Source of the DNA: Pseudomonas sp. RIT-PI-q
GTDB lineage: Bacteria; Pseudomonadota; Gammaproteobacteria; Pseudomonadales; Pseudomonadaceae
Reading direction: 5' to 3'
NCBI RefSeq assembly: GCF_001297125.1
Contig: NZ_LHPC01000034.1
Location: 62,001 to 126,000, forward strand
DNA: 64,000 nt
Below the pieces are notes generated by a model, which saw nothing but the letters and a program-made list of their open reading frames with translations, was not told where the DNA came from and ran no database searches. The translations under genes and the position numbers were made by a program. Shown here piece after piece: positions 53,556 to 64,000 of the stretch; within the stretch, counting starts at the first letter, position 1; each line of letters starts with the position of its first letter.

Positions 53556-54614
53556 TCAGGCGTCATTCGATCCAAAGAGCGTGCTTTTCAACGCAATAAC
53601 GTCAGGGGAGCTTGCTAGCTGAATGGAGGTCAATGAACTGGCGCGATTTCTGAGATTTTCGATCTCTTCCAAGAGATCGAGAATGTCTCCAATAGATTTG
53701 AAACGATCCACATCACGTTTGATATTCGTACCGCTGGGGTACGAGCGAATTATCAAATCGTTTATTGAATACGATGAGTCGAATCTCAGAATACGCTGAA
53801 CATCGATCTCGTTGCGATTTTCCTTTGTAGCGGTTGCGAACATCATGGAGAAAATATCTTGTCCGTCGCCAAAGCCATTAACCAGCTTGGTCAGGACGTC
53901 TTTTAATTGTCGCTCAAGCTCCTGAAGACTCTCCTCGTATCTCGGGTGAACTCGACCGTCATAAGTAATCGAAAGTAAGTTCACGTTGTTCAGAATGCTG
54001 AGGAGTGAATAGGCAAGATAGTTCACGTCGAATTTAAGGAATCGCCCGAATCTGCTGTTGTTGATGGCTTCCCAAGGGGCGCGTTGTACCTTTCTGTATT
54101 CGCCGAATGTAATTTCGGACGTTGATGGCCCAAACCGCACGTCAGTGCTGTCCAGGTACTCATTTAGGTAACTTCCAAACTTTGCAGCAATAGCGGTTGC
54201 GGCTTTGACCCCGGACGAAAAGGCAGATTTTTCATCCGTTAATTTGCTTTTTTCTCCCAGACTGGCAAAGTGCTCATTGAAGTCTGATATTAAAGCTATA
54301 AGATTTCCCGTCTGTCGCTCAAGAATAGTATCAATTTTATTTTCTAGCAAGGATAGCTGTGATTTGTTCGATTCAAGGTCAAGTTTTAGTCTGTCAGACA
54401 CAGCGCTGATAGAAATAAAGCAATATTGTTCGAAGCTAACAAATATCTGCGGAGAAAAATAGAGGCGGTCGGGTGTCTCAAGAGATTCAAGTTCGCAGAC
54501 GATTCTGCCAAGTTTGTCACGAACCTGTGAACCTCTAATTATATAATCACCGTTATCAAGCTTGGGCTGCATCTCGTCTGGGATTATCACGGTGAACTGT
54601 TTTTCGGAATTCAT
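53556..54614 (-). CDS. Hypothetical protein with coiled coil, island-borne
   Basis: A 352-aa protein not assigned to a family. Residues about 80-125 form a probable coiled coil (SISAVSDRLKLDLESNKSQ, LLENKIDTILERQTGN), with helical segments near 225-260 and 300-335. No membrane segment or signal. AT-rich codon use separates it from the mtl/mex genes. ATG 54614 is chosen; a TTG 72 bases upstream extends the frame. It lies with two other same-strand hypotheticals. Confidence 0.55.
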   Translation of the reverse strand: MNSEKQFTVIIPDEMQPKLDNGDYIIRGSQVRDKLGRIVCELESLETPDRLYFSPQIFVSFEQYCFISISAVSDRLKLDLESNKSQLSLLENKIDTILERQTGNLIALISDFNEHFASLGEKSKLTDEKSAFSSGVKAATAIAAKFGSYLNEYLDSTDVRFGPSTSEITFGEYRKVQRAPWEAINNSRFGRFLKFDVNYLAYSLLSILNNVNLLSITYDGRVHPRYEESLQELERQLKDVLTKLVNGFGDGQDIFSMMFATATKENRNEIDVQRILRFDSSYSINDLIIRSYPSGTNIKRDVDRFKSIGDILDLLEEIENLRNRASSLTSIQLASSPDVIALKSTLFGSNDA

Positions 54615-54804
54615 GGTCAGGCCTAGCGGAAGATTTAAGCAAGAGAATACTGTCACTTGGCCTGCAGAAACAAGCTCCGAAGCCAAATAGATCCCAAATG
54701 ACGTCGATACGCCGGCAGCAAATAATTGATTGCCGGCAATGATTCTACTTGCGCCACATGGCTCATCTATCCTTTGGTTTTTACCATAAAGTGGCTACTC
54801 AATT

Positions 54805-55617
54805 TTATGACTCCAATGTCGTCTCAGCCGCTGCTTGTGCAATTTCGATAGGAAACGCTTTGGTCATCATCTTCTCTACAACGGTATCCATTTTTCTTTC
54901 TGAATCCGATGTCAAATATGATTTATTTAAAATGATATTCTCGAATTTTAAGAAGTGTTTAGGGTTTGGCAGCTTCGCCGATGGGGATGTTGTATAATAA
55001 GCTTTGATAACAAACCGGCTGCTAGGTTGTAGGTTCCAGTAGTCATCTAGGTTTTTAACGCTAGAAGGGAACCAGAAGCGCACCCAGTGTTTGCGCCAGT
55101 ATTCATTTTTTGTAGTTTTCTTTTTGATCGGAGCAAAATCTTTTAGTATCAGAAGGACTAGCGGGATTTCATATTCTTTCAGATGATGATAACCCCAGAT
55201 TTTCCGATCGTCTGCGAGGTTTAGCAGTTCAATAAAATCCTCGACTTTCGCGTAACCAATGTAGTCGCGAAATTGGTGCCAGTGCAGCTGCCAGTGAGAG
55301 AAAAAGGAAGCCCTGAGTGCAGCAGCGCTCGCAGGGTCATAGGAGGTGGGAGTAAGTACTTCATATTTTGCACGGCCTCCCTCCTTGATGGGGCAGGGAT
55401 ATTCTTCGACACCGAACACAGGATTGTGGCTGAAGATCTTTGTGATTCTGCTTGTCCCAGACTCTCCCTTGATGTGGAGCTCTTCCCCGCAAACTGGGCA
55501 TTTTGCCGGAGGGCGTACGTTTGGTTGGTTGGCGCTATTCAACAGAGAGCCATATGCTACGCGATAGCCATCGACTGTGATTGGCTTTCCAGTATTAGAA
55601 TCCAGAGCTTGATGCAT
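54805..55617 (-). CDS. Hypothetical zinc-ribbon-like protein, island-borne
   Basis: A 270-aa protein. Near the N terminus CPVCGEELHIKG, then FSHNPVFGVEEYPCP, give a C-x2-C...H...C pattern consistent with a zinc site, followed by a basic aromatic-rich body (HWQLHWHQFRDYIGYAK, YWRKHWVRFWFP). The zinc pattern next to a Phe-Ser-His segment recalls CoiA-like proteins, but there is no nuclease motif to support that. AT-rich. Function is unknown. Confidence 0.55.
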   Translation of the reverse strand: MHQALDSNTGKPITVDGYRVAYGSLLNSANQPNVRPPAKCPVCGEELHIKGESGTSRITKIFSHNPVFGVEEYPCPIKEGGRAKYEVLTPTSYDPASAAALRASFFSHWQLHWHQFRDYIGYAKVEDFIELLNLADDRKIWGYHHLKEYEIPLVLLILKDFAPIKKKTTKNEYWRKHWVRFWFPSSVKNLDDYWNLQPSSRFVIKAYYTTSPSAKLPNPKHFLKFENIILNKSYLTSDSERKMDTVVEKMMTKAFPIEIAQAAAETTLES

Positions 55618-55697
55618 GTCTCTACCTCATCAAAAGATGAGATAGTGGCAATTGGCCATGAAAAACTCAAGCAGTTCCCGGATGACCAGATGAGGGC

Positions 55698-55997
55698 TTA
55701 GCCTCTGAACGCCGGATTGTCCCGCGAATCAAGCCGAGCCGCTCCATGATACAATCCCAACTGGTAGTAATGCCCCGCGATCGACGCACAGCTAACGAGG
55801 CAGCCGGCAGAGGTCTCTTCGGGAATGACTCCGATGAATATACGTCTGCGCGATTTTTTCACATGTTGTTGCTGGCGGTAGACACGGTAAAACTTCGACT
55901 GATTGAAGGGAGAAACGGCAGCTTCTACCTCCCAGTCACAGTATTCCCGTAGAACGGCATTAATCTGATCTTCGTTTAGGATTGTATTTTCAGCCAT
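55698..55997 (-). CDS. Small hypothetical protein, island-borne
   Basis: A 99-aa protein, acidic at the N terminus (MAENTILNEDQINAVLREY) and basic in the middle (QHVKKSRRRIFIG). Its ribosome-binding site, aaaaaggagcatgcgac before ATG 55997, is strong, which argues for a real gene. Same strand as the two genes downstream. No family is recognised. Confidence 0.55.
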   Translation of the reverse strand: MAENTILNEDQINAVLREYCDWEVEAAVSPFNQSKFYRVYRQQQHVKKSRRRIFIGVIPEETSAGCLVSCASIAGHYYQLGLYHGAARLDSRDNPAFRG

Positions 55998-56282
55998 GTC
56001 GCATGCTCCTTTTTTAGTATTTTGCTAAGGGAGCAAATGGCATGTAAACATTTTTCAAACTGTTTGCAGAAGATCTGGAATTTACCGTCAGCAAGGCAGG
56101 TTTTTTACGAAGGGTAGGCGGTCAGTCTATTGCTCACGCTTTTAGAACATTCCCGTGTGAAAGGAATGTTCGTTTTTCCTACGTCTGGGCTAGATCAACT
56201 ACCTAAATTGCCGCAAGTCGGGCTCGGAGATCAAGTAGTTTATTGGAGGCTTCTGATAGCTGAAGCTCTGAAGGTGGAGGGA
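55998..56282. other. AT-rich intergenic region
   Basis: No supported gene. A 68-codon frame on the plus strand (56130-56336) has no ribosome-binding site and overlaps the next gene antisense. Confidence 0.4.
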
Positions 56283-56606
56283 TTATATCTTAGGTTCCAA
56301 GCCTTGCGGTGTCACATAGCTACGACCCTTTTTTAGCACCCGCTTATGCTCTGGGATGAACCGCGCGACTCTTTCGACCCCTACACCTGGAGTGATATGA
56401 ATTGTCTCATTTACATTAGGGGATAGCTCCTCCATACAGTCCAAAATTCTTTCGGATAACTGCGAGTCTGGAGTGTTGGAAATTTCCTGCGCAAGTGCGC
56501 GGAGAGCATCGAGGTCTTCAGGATTTTTTAGATCGTAGTCTTTCCCGAGCGTCGATTTTGCTGCCAAAGCGAGTAGTGCCAGATTCTGTTTTTCTTCGTG
56601 ATTCAT
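56283..56606 (-). CDS. Small hypothetical protein
   Basis: A 107-aa acidic protein starting MNHEEKQNLALLALAAKST, helical, with an ITPGVGVERVARFIPEHKRVLKKGRSYVTP tail. Its ribosome-binding site, ggaggtgatc before ATG 56606, is nearly ideal. It lies immediately upstream of and divergent from the broken AAA_13 gene, whose 5' part it may have replaced. Function is unknown. Confidence 0.6.
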   Translation of the reverse strand: MNHEEKQNLALLALAAKSTLGKDYDLKNPEDLDALRALAQEISNTPDSQLSERILDCMEELSPNVNETIHITPGVGVERVARFIPEHKRVLKKGRSYVTPQGLEPKI

Positions 56607-56659
56607 GATCACCTCCGAGGGGCTGACGGCGGAGGCAGAGCAACTACTGCAGGCAAACG

Positions 56660-58014
56660 ATGCTGTGCTTCCGGGAATCCGCATTGAGCTTTGCTGAGGG
56701 CGAGATCGAAAGTCACGCTTCACTCCAAGAGACTATCACCGGATCGGGTGATTCGTATTTATCGGCCCTGATTAGCGAGTTAGGCAACTCTGACTGGGTT
56801 AAACAAGCCTTCAGTTTTGTCCCCAAGGAAGAGGGACAATGCCCATTTTGCCAGCAGCCACTACCTGCCCGGTTTTATGATGAAGTCAGGAAGGTATTCG
56901 ATAAAATGTATGAGCAACGAATTGGGCAACTCGCTTCATTGAAAGGCCGATACGAAGCTGGTGCAGCCCGCCTGCAGTCCCAGTATCAGTCGGACTGAAT
57001 ACCAGTTGCCTGCATTCCAAGCGCTCATTGCGAGCCTGGAGGCGAAATTGCTTCTAAACATTCAGAGCCTGTCAGCCAAAGTGGCAAGCCCATCTGTCCC
57101 GATTATGCTCACATCAACGGCCGATATCCTGGCCGACCTCAATGCGCTGGTTAGGGTGGAACAAGGCATAATTGAGGAAATCAACTTCAAAGTAAGGGAC
57201 AAGAAACCCATTTGGCATCAAAACACGCTTCTGGAGCTGCTTTCGTTCGAGCTGCGATGCACTGATAGCGTCAGCCAAGAAGGTTCATAACGACCACGCA
57301 TTGCAGCGGGAAGAAAAGCGCAATGCCATCGAAGCCATCCGCGTAAAGGCACAGGAACAGAAGGACATCACCACCGACAGTAAATCGAAAATCACCAACA
57401 TTGATCAGTCTATCGACAGCATTAACGCGTCCCTCAACATGCTTGGCCTTAAAGAATTACAGTTGTGAGGGAGGAGGGCGAACTGCCTCGGTACCGACTC
57501 CAGCGACCAGATCAGCAGGCAGGTGTTTTCAAGACGCTCAGTGAGGAGGAGGACAAAACCCTGATCTCGTTCTTTTACTTTCTAGAAGTTTGTAATGGCG
57601 AACTTGACGGCACGGGAAGCAAGCTCAAAAGCAATCGCATCATCGTCATCGACGACCCGATATCGAGCTGTCCCATAACTACATCTATGACATTGCTTCG
57701 ATGATTTATCGGCGCGTACTCAATCCAAAGGATCGCTTCAAGCAGGTGTTAATTCTCACCCACAACCTGTTTTTCTATCACGAAATGCCCAAGCACCTGA
57801 GAAAGGCAACGAGTTTTCTCTCTTCAGGATATGCATTTGCCTTTGCCTTTGCCAAGCATTGGACTTCACGATTTGGCTTGTCATCAGATGCCTTTTTCTT
57901 TATTTCATGATCTAGCAGGCACCCTGTGTATGGATGAAAAATCGCCTGGAATGTGCTTGGAGGTATGTGCTAAAAAATGGTAATGAGGGCGATGCTGAGC
58001 TTTCCTATTTGTGA
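56660..58014 (+). pseudogene. Broken AAA_13 ATPase (RloC/PrrC-like), several frameshifts
   Basis: Fragments in changing frames together resemble the AAA_13 family (wobble-nucleotide-excising tRNases and relatives). 56660-56998: GQCPFCQQPLP, a zinc-hook CxxC. 56961-57290 and on to 57468: coiled-coil arm (EYQLPAFQALIASLEAKL; HALQREEKRNAIEAIRVKAQ). 57465-57704: TLSEEEDKTLISFFYFLE and Walker B RIIVIDDPISS. 57701-57910: YIYDIASMIYRRVLNPKDRF and the H-loop LILTHNLFFYHEM. 57964-58011: YVLKNGNEGDAELSYL. At least four frame changes occur. The N-terminal Walker A and the C-terminal nuclease part are missing. Intact homologues cleave tRNA anticodons during phage infection. Confidence 0.7.
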
Positions 58015-58424
58015 GAAGTAAAGTCGGCAACTTAGAAATCAATCTGAGTAAGTGATTTCTGGCTGATGACGAAAGACGCAGTAGAGAAAGTATAGTGTGG
58101 AACATAGTTTTGGCTATCAACATAAGCCTCAAAACGAATACTTGATGTCGGTTATTCGCTTCAATTGATAACGGATGATTGAGCCTTCACCAACGTGCTA
58201 GTGTTGCTCTTGAAAACAGCACATATTTAAGCTATGGCAGATGACAGTCTTTGTCGCAATAGTTTCAATTGTTCGGATTTATCAAAATGCGTGGTTTTGA
58301 TTCAAAGGTCAGAATAGAGATTGAAATTTAACTATAATATTTCAACCTCCTTTCGAGAGTGTAGGGGGATAAGCTGTGAGTGCTTATTGAAACTCGATAT
58401 ATTCTGCCACACCGGTCGTTGTCC
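58015..58424. other. AT-rich remnant, no gene supported
   Basis: Sequence downstream of the broken ATPase. Short frames on both strands have stop-interrupted or implausible compositions. It probably includes further eroded ATPase sequence. Confidence 0.4.
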
Positions 58425-58685
58425 TCAATCGACCGTTTCCCCAAGGCAATAGTACTCGCGCCACGTTGAGGCTACACTAATAAGCAGTTCGACTGGCATT
58501 GCGGCTGGAAAGTACCCTATGAATTTTGGTTCACCATGTTTTGCAGGGTCGGTCTCAACATGATAAACCCTAAAACAATGCTCCATCTCTTCTTGATCCT
58601 CGGTGCATACTTGAATCATCCAGTCGCAATGATCACTCAGTTTATCATTGTACTGCATGATGTAATCAAGGCATTTGTAGTTCAT
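58425..58685 (-). CDS. Small hypothetical protein
   Basis: An 86-aa acidic protein starting MNYKCLDYIMQYNDKL, with four Cys and a compact alpha/beta look (FRVYHVETDPAKHGEPKFIGYFP). ATG 58685 follows aggagttgatc; the TTG two codons upstream is less likely. It is an orphan in an AT-rich area; such small proteins in islands can be antitoxins, immunity proteins or phage cargo. No family is recognised. Confidence 0.5.
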   Translation of the reverse strand: MNYKCLDYIMQYNDKLSDHCDWMIQVCTEDQEEMEHCFRVYHVETDPAKHGEPKFIGYFPAAMPVELLISVASTWREYYCLGETVD

Positions 58686-58919
58686 GATCAACTCCTATTT
58701 TTATTATGTTTTGATTATAGAGATGGAGTATGGATGCTTGCAACCCCATTTTTTTAGATTTGTCGGAATATAACTAGGAAATCGGAATATGCAAAATGGA
58801 ATTTATAAAAAGTGTTTCAACATGTGCTTGCCTTGTCATTCGCAGTAATCAAAACAAATGTTCGAGGCGTCTTTCGATCCAATTCTCAGCTGCGTGCTTT
58901 AACACAATGAGATATTGAA

Positions 58920-60196
<1,277 letters not shown>

Positions 60197-60932
60197 AGGC
60201 CAAGGACCTCCCTTTGGGAGATGCAGAGGTAACGAGGTGGAAGCTGGGCGCCAGTGAATGTGGCTTGAAGCTGGCCACGTAAGTTGAACAGGCAGCTGAC
60301 TGCTGAAGCAGCAAGGCAGGATTTCTTCGCATACCTGAGTGGCAAGAACGCCTCCAAAACAGAAGAACGCTGCATGAAGGGAGGAGAAATCTGCCTACAC
60401 ACCTGATCCAGTGTGTGCTCAGGGCAGGCGGAGTCGCTTGCCCTGGCGTCGGGCGAACCTGGTCAGGCTAGACCTTGAACTTCATTTTGATTGCATCAGC
60501 AACTATAGGAGAAACGGTATCGTCACCAGGTTAGCGGTTCAAGATAGTGCCGACATTGACCTCCTTGTACCCACACTGGTAAAGCGTTCCACTGTGATGT
60601 AGTGGCCACAAAGCGTCCTCAGCCGTAAATATATAGGCGCGCATAGGTATCCATTAGTCCGTCAAGCTCCAGCCATCTTCTTCTGTGCAGTTTTGATGCT
60701 CAGCAGAATCCGCATAATCCACATATTTTCCTATTTTGATAAACGGAAGCTGAGGATGAGGCCTTATTTGTTTCATAAATTCACTCCTTCTTTGACAGTA
60801 CCCATTTTTAGTCTGCTGAGTGAGCATGTGGTGAATCAAGCCTTAGCGTTCGTTTCTACCAAGGGGGGGCACAGCAACTGCTTTCCTTGAATATGCCCGA
60901 GACACTGCATATGTCACTGCACATACCAATGC
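60197..60932. other. Degenerate intergenic sequence
   Basis: No intact gene is supported. A 30-codon frame from ATG 60192 breaks at a stop, and other short frames lack start sites. It is mixed GC, consistent with eroded genes. Confidence 0.4.
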
Positions 60933-61911
60933 GTGAAATCGACTAAAGACCTAACCCTGGAGGTCATCCGGGCGAAGTACTACATCAATAACGATAGATC
61001 TAGGTTCTGGGGGTTACTGGTCACCTTTTTTGTTTGGGCGTTGTTGGGAATTACTTCTGTACGAAATATTCACAAAATAATCGATTTAGCTTTAGCAAAA
61101 AAACTGAGCGAGTGCTTGCGGAAAGTAGGTATCAAGAAAGAATGCAATATCAATTTTGAGGACATGGTACGGGCCGGGTGCCCACCACTCAAGATCATCG
61201 CGACCAATACAGCCACAGAGAGCTTTGAGCTTTTCTGTGCTGAGCGGAGACCTGACGTCGCGGTAGCGGTTGCTGTCGCAGCGTCGATCTGCCTCCCAAT
61301 CACCTTCAAGCCAAAGAGGCCGAAATTCACCCGAAAAACACCTTTCAATGACCTAGCGATGACGGGGATATTTCTTGAGGGAGAGCTCGTATCGAATCTT
61401 CCAGCCTGGGCCTTGGATGAGGAGAGGTTGCTGTACCCAGGAGTCCCCAAGGATTACCTTAAGCTTGTCACCACCGTCGCTGGTAAACAGCAAATTCTGG
61501 TTCGCAGCCCTTACTGGTACGGTGGTCAATGGTTCAAGTGAAGTGCACACACGGACGCCAAACAAAATTCTGACTGTCGCACCGAATACCAAGGCAACGT
61601 TGCTTGATTTTGATCTGCCAGCGAACGATGTTTATGAAGAGGTCGCTAATGCCCGAAACAGGGTTAGACAAGAGCTCTCCATCGCTCTTGGAGGGCCGTT
61701 AGTCCTGTACGCGGCTGTGCGTGGCCTGAATGGAAAGCTGCAAAGCGTGTTCTCGCTTGTCCTAGGCTCACTTTTTCGTGGACTCCCGAGGTGTATACCC
61801 GAAATAAAAAACGCAGAGGCTCGGATAAGGCTATGCGCTCCAGGACGTCAACAACCTCAAGCGAACGGCCTGGCTCACTGGGCGCCTTTTAGAAAACTAG
61901 GGGGCCAGTAG
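60933..61911 (+). pseudogene. Decayed patatin-like phospholipase
   Basis: 60933-61541 includes PPLKIIATNTATESFELFC, VAVAVAVAASICLPITFKP and IFLEGELVSNLPAWALDEE, the second half of a patatin domain, where the usual catalytic D-G-G/A reads E-G-E. The frame then changes: LLDFDLPANDVYEEVANARN, in the frame of 61375-61911, continues the typical C-terminal part. The N-terminal oxyanion motif and the GxSxG nucleophile are absent. Together these indicate an inactive remnant. Patatin-like phospholipases are membrane-degrading effectors in CBASS (CapV) and other defence systems; that link is inference. Confidence 0.6.
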
Positions 61912-62720
61912 TCGCAGCGCTTACTTAGCTAGTCTCGACAGACTGGGTCGCAAGCTAACTGTTGTCGCCTGGTTACCGCTACCGCAGGTGGTGCGCCCTG
62001 CAATCCACAATAGTGATCGAATCGCCGCTCTTAAAATCAGTGACAACTGAAGTCGACCAGAAGTACGTGACTACTACAGACAATCCCTGGCCGCGAGCGT
62101 TGCTTGTCTTATATCGAACAGGTGATTCCTTGTACACAACTAAGGGTCAAGTTAATGCAGTTATACAACGGGTCTAACGACAAACAAAGACGTCTCAATA
62201 TTAGGTTGTCGGGCTTATTGAGTTCGTATGCATACAGCTATATTCGATTTCTCCGATAAGAGAGGCGAAGGCGCGACATCTGATATCCAAGCTACTCGCG
62301 GCTTTATGGCTATATCTAGAACGGCAACCTATGCAGAGCGTAACAACCTTACTGCTTTGTGGCTACTTCCTAAAGCCCCACCCACTCACACCAATTTTGT
62401 TTGACGTGATTAGCGGGTTCTAGCTGGCAGAACGTGTGATGAATACGTCACTCTCAGCGCGCCGCCTTCTATCAAAAACCGGAGGCAAAATGAGTCCTTG
62501 AGGTGCGGCAGGGGGCAAAAAACAATGTCATAAAGACTTGCATCTCAATCGGTGCCGAGGCGCGGCCGGTGCACGGTATAGCCGGAGCGGTGACTGTCCT
62601 TAAAAAACGGGTTGAAAATGAGGGGGATAGGGCGCGAATCTACTTGCGGTTAAGTTACGTTAATAAAAAACATCTCATTATGATAATTTGAACGCCGCAT
62701 GAAGAGTAATTATCAACAGC
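61912..62720. other. Degenerate sequence with short unassigned frames
   Basis: Short plus-strand frames exist at 61962-62177, 62228-62404 (58 codons) and 62503-62691. None has a recognised domain or a convincing ribosome-binding site, and they do not align into one protein by eye. They may be remnants of genes that accompanied the patatin homologue. Confidence 0.35.
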
Positions 62721-63022
62721 GTCGTGTTGAGGGCTCTATTTGGTGGTTTGTTTTTTGTGGTATGCATTTATTTTTCGTAACTGATTCGGTGCGACAAAAT
62801 ACCGCATATGAAATAAATAATTTGCTCGTTTATGTTGATTGAATGTGTTTTTATTTGGTAACAATTCATCGAGTTGGAAGGCTAGTCTCCAATGCGATGA
62901 ATTATAATTCAATTAGATTTGAATGTTTCGGTTTGATCTAAAAATTTGCCAGTACTTGGCGGGCTTAAGTGTTGGCGATCGAAACTCAACTGCATTGCAC
63001 AAGCTGCTCTAGAGGTCGTGAG
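62721..63022. other. AT-rich upstream region of the cyo operon
   Basis: Strongly AT-rich, without a gene; it should contain the cyoA promoter. The boundary between the decayed island and core sequence lies in or just before this stretch. No clear Anr/FNR dyad was identified by eye. Confidence 0.45.
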
Positions 63023-63967
63023 ATGAGTAAAAACAGGTACCCCAGATTACTAGGCTTATTGCCGCTGCTCGGCACGTTGTTGCTGGGAGGCTGTAATATG
63101 ACCTTGTTTGATCCTACGGGCCAGGTGGGCCTGGATGAACGAAACCTGATCATCACTGCAACGCTGCTGATGCTGTTGGTCGTCGTGCCGGTCATCGTCC
63201 TGACTTTCCTGTTCGCGTGGAAATATCGCGCGTCGAACACGAACGCCATCTATACGCCAAAGTGGTCGCACTCCGTCAAGATTGAAATCGCAGTATGGAC
63301 CATTCCTGTACTGATCATCACCGTCCTGGGTTACATCACCTACGTGTCGACCCACGCGCTGGATCCGTACCGTCCGCTCGAATCCAACGTCAAGCCGATC
63401 ACCATTGAAGTGGTCGCGATGGACTGGAAATGGCTGTTCATCTACCCGGAACAAGGTATCGCTACGGTCAACAAGATCGTGTTCCCGGCTAACACTCCAA
63501 TCAACTTCAGAGTCACTTCCGACACCGTGATGAATTCGTTCTTCATTCCGGGTCTGGGCGGCCAGATTTACGCCATGGCCGGTATGCAGACGAAGCTGCA
63601 CCTGATGGCCAACCGCAACGCTGAAATGGACGGGATCTCCGCCAACTACAGCGGCGCTGGTTTCACCGGCATGAAGTTCAAAGCAATCTCTACTTCTCAG
63701 GCGGACTTCGATGCCTGGATCAGTGATGTCAAGAAGGCACCTAAACAGCTTGAACAAGCTGAATACGCAGCCCTTTCCAAGCCAAGCCAGAACAACCCAG
63801 TCGAGCTCTACTCCTCGGTCACGCCAAACCTGTTCCAGATCATCGTCGACAAGTACGAAGGCATGAAACCGGGTCCGAAAGTGAACCACGAGAAGAAAGA
63901 GAAGGAAGTGGTCGCCACGCAAGGGATGGACATGAACGCGCATTCAGCTGCCGAGGCAGAGGAGTAA
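63023..63967 (+). CDS. cyoA: Cytochrome bo3 ubiquinol oxidase subunit II
   Basis: A 314-aa lipoprotein: signal with lipobox LLLGGCNMTLF, two membrane helices (about 40-65 and 85-105), then the periplasmic cupredoxin domain (VVAMDWKWLFIYPEQGIATVN, RVTSDTVMNSFFIPGLGGQIYAMAGMQTKLHL). The Cu-A ligands of cytochrome c oxidases are missing, as expected for a quinol oxidase. ATG 63023 follows agaggtcgtgag. It is followed 3 bp later by cyoB. Confidence 0.95.
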   Translation: MSKNRYPRLLGLLPLLGTLLLGGCNMTLFDPTGQVGLDERNLIITATLLMLLVVVPVIVLTFLFAWKYRASNTNAIYTPKWSHSVKIEIAVWTIPVLIITVLGYITYVSTHALDPYRPLESNVKPITIEVVAMDWKWLFIYPEQGIATVNKIVFPANTPINFRVTSDTVMNSFFIPGLGGQIYAMAGMQTKLHLMANRNAEMDGISANYSGAGFTGMKFKAISTSQADFDAWISDVKKAPKQLEQAEYAALSKPSQNNPVELYSSVTPNLFQIIVDKYEGMKPGPKVNHEKKEKEVVATQGMDMNAHSAAEAEE

Positions 63968-63970
63968 ACG

Positions 63971-64000
63971 ATGTTTGGTAAATTAAGTTGGGAAGCGGTT
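63971..64000 (+). CDS. cyoB: Cytochrome bo3 ubiquinol oxidase subunit I, start (partial)
   Basis: The first ten codons, MFGKLSWEAV, match the N terminus of CyoB; the gene runs off the window. It is the haem-copper catalytic subunit, co-transcribed with cyoA. Confidence 0.85.
   Translation, partial: MFGKLSWEAV

Noticed and set aside
55273..55701. A 142-codon plus-strand frame opposite the zinc-ribbon-like gene
   Set aside because: It lies antisense to the better-supported 270-aa gene, and its composition is irregular with many Cys.
61962..62691. Small intact genes at the right end of the island
   Set aside because: The frames are short, lack ribosome-binding sites and recognised domains; they are treated as debris.

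Overview
The window is a high-GC chromosomal segment of a Pseudomonas of the fluorescens group. The evidence is the mannitol operon in the gene order described for P. fluorescens (mtlE-F-G-K-D-Y-Z plus mtlR), a complete mexS-mexT-mexEF-oprN locus, cyoA/cyoB, DUF1652 and DUF2790 proteins, and many Pseudomonas-type REP palindromes in the intergenic gaps. No rRNA or tRNA gene, CRISPR array or intact insertion sequence was recognised.

Layout. 1-4.0 kb: the end of a PQQ-type sugar dehydrogenase, then a GNAT/C39-peptidase fusion divergent from an RLAN/RimK-type ATP-grasp ligase and a CorA-like channel. 4.1-7.7 kb: small membrane and exported proteins, ecotin, and a catalytic-domain-only threonine dehydratase preceded by an apparent leader-peptide attenuator. 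7.9-17.8 kb: the mannitol/arabitol uptake and catabolism operon with its AraC activator; a promoter and a paired operator can be read upstream of mtlE. 17.8-21.2 kb: two tandem PI-PLC-X paralogues and a glycosyltransferase. 21.3-28.5 kb: a signalling cluster (receiver, CHASE3-GAF hybrid kinase with three receivers, CheR, CheB, receiver-kinase, receiver). 28.6-33.1 kb: a four-gene cluster that looks like a small peptide-type natural-product pathway (clavaminate-synthase-like oxygenase, MFS exporter, dipeptide epimerase, ATP-grasp ligase). 33.5-38.0 kb: a KaiC-like ATPase with a hybrid kinase, then a HEAT/TPR protein. 38.3-41.6 kb: a FUSC/DUF1656/HlyD efflux operon. 41.7-42.5 kb: a 214-bp tandem repeat built from the oprN terminator and a REP. 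42.5-50.9 kb: oprN-mexF-mexE, mexT and mexS. 51.4-53.1 kb: an unrecognised 491-aa protein and a GntR/MocR regulator cut off after its DNA-binding domain.

53.1-62.9 kb is AT-richer and looks like a decaying accessory island. It has several uncharacterised small genes plus pseudogenes of an AAA_13 (RloC/PrrC-like) ATPase, a second seryl-tRNA synthetase and a patatin-like phospholipase. Two of those families occur in phage-defence systems, so the region may be a defence-island graveyard. Core genome resumes with cyoA and the start of cyoB.

The best candidate for an undescribed system is 28604-33120: amino-acid oxidation, peptide ligation, epimerisation and export in one compact unit. The RLAN-ligase/GNAT-peptidase pair at 312-4001 and the attenuator at 4561-4673 come next. 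Function calls rest on motifs read by eye; no database search was run.
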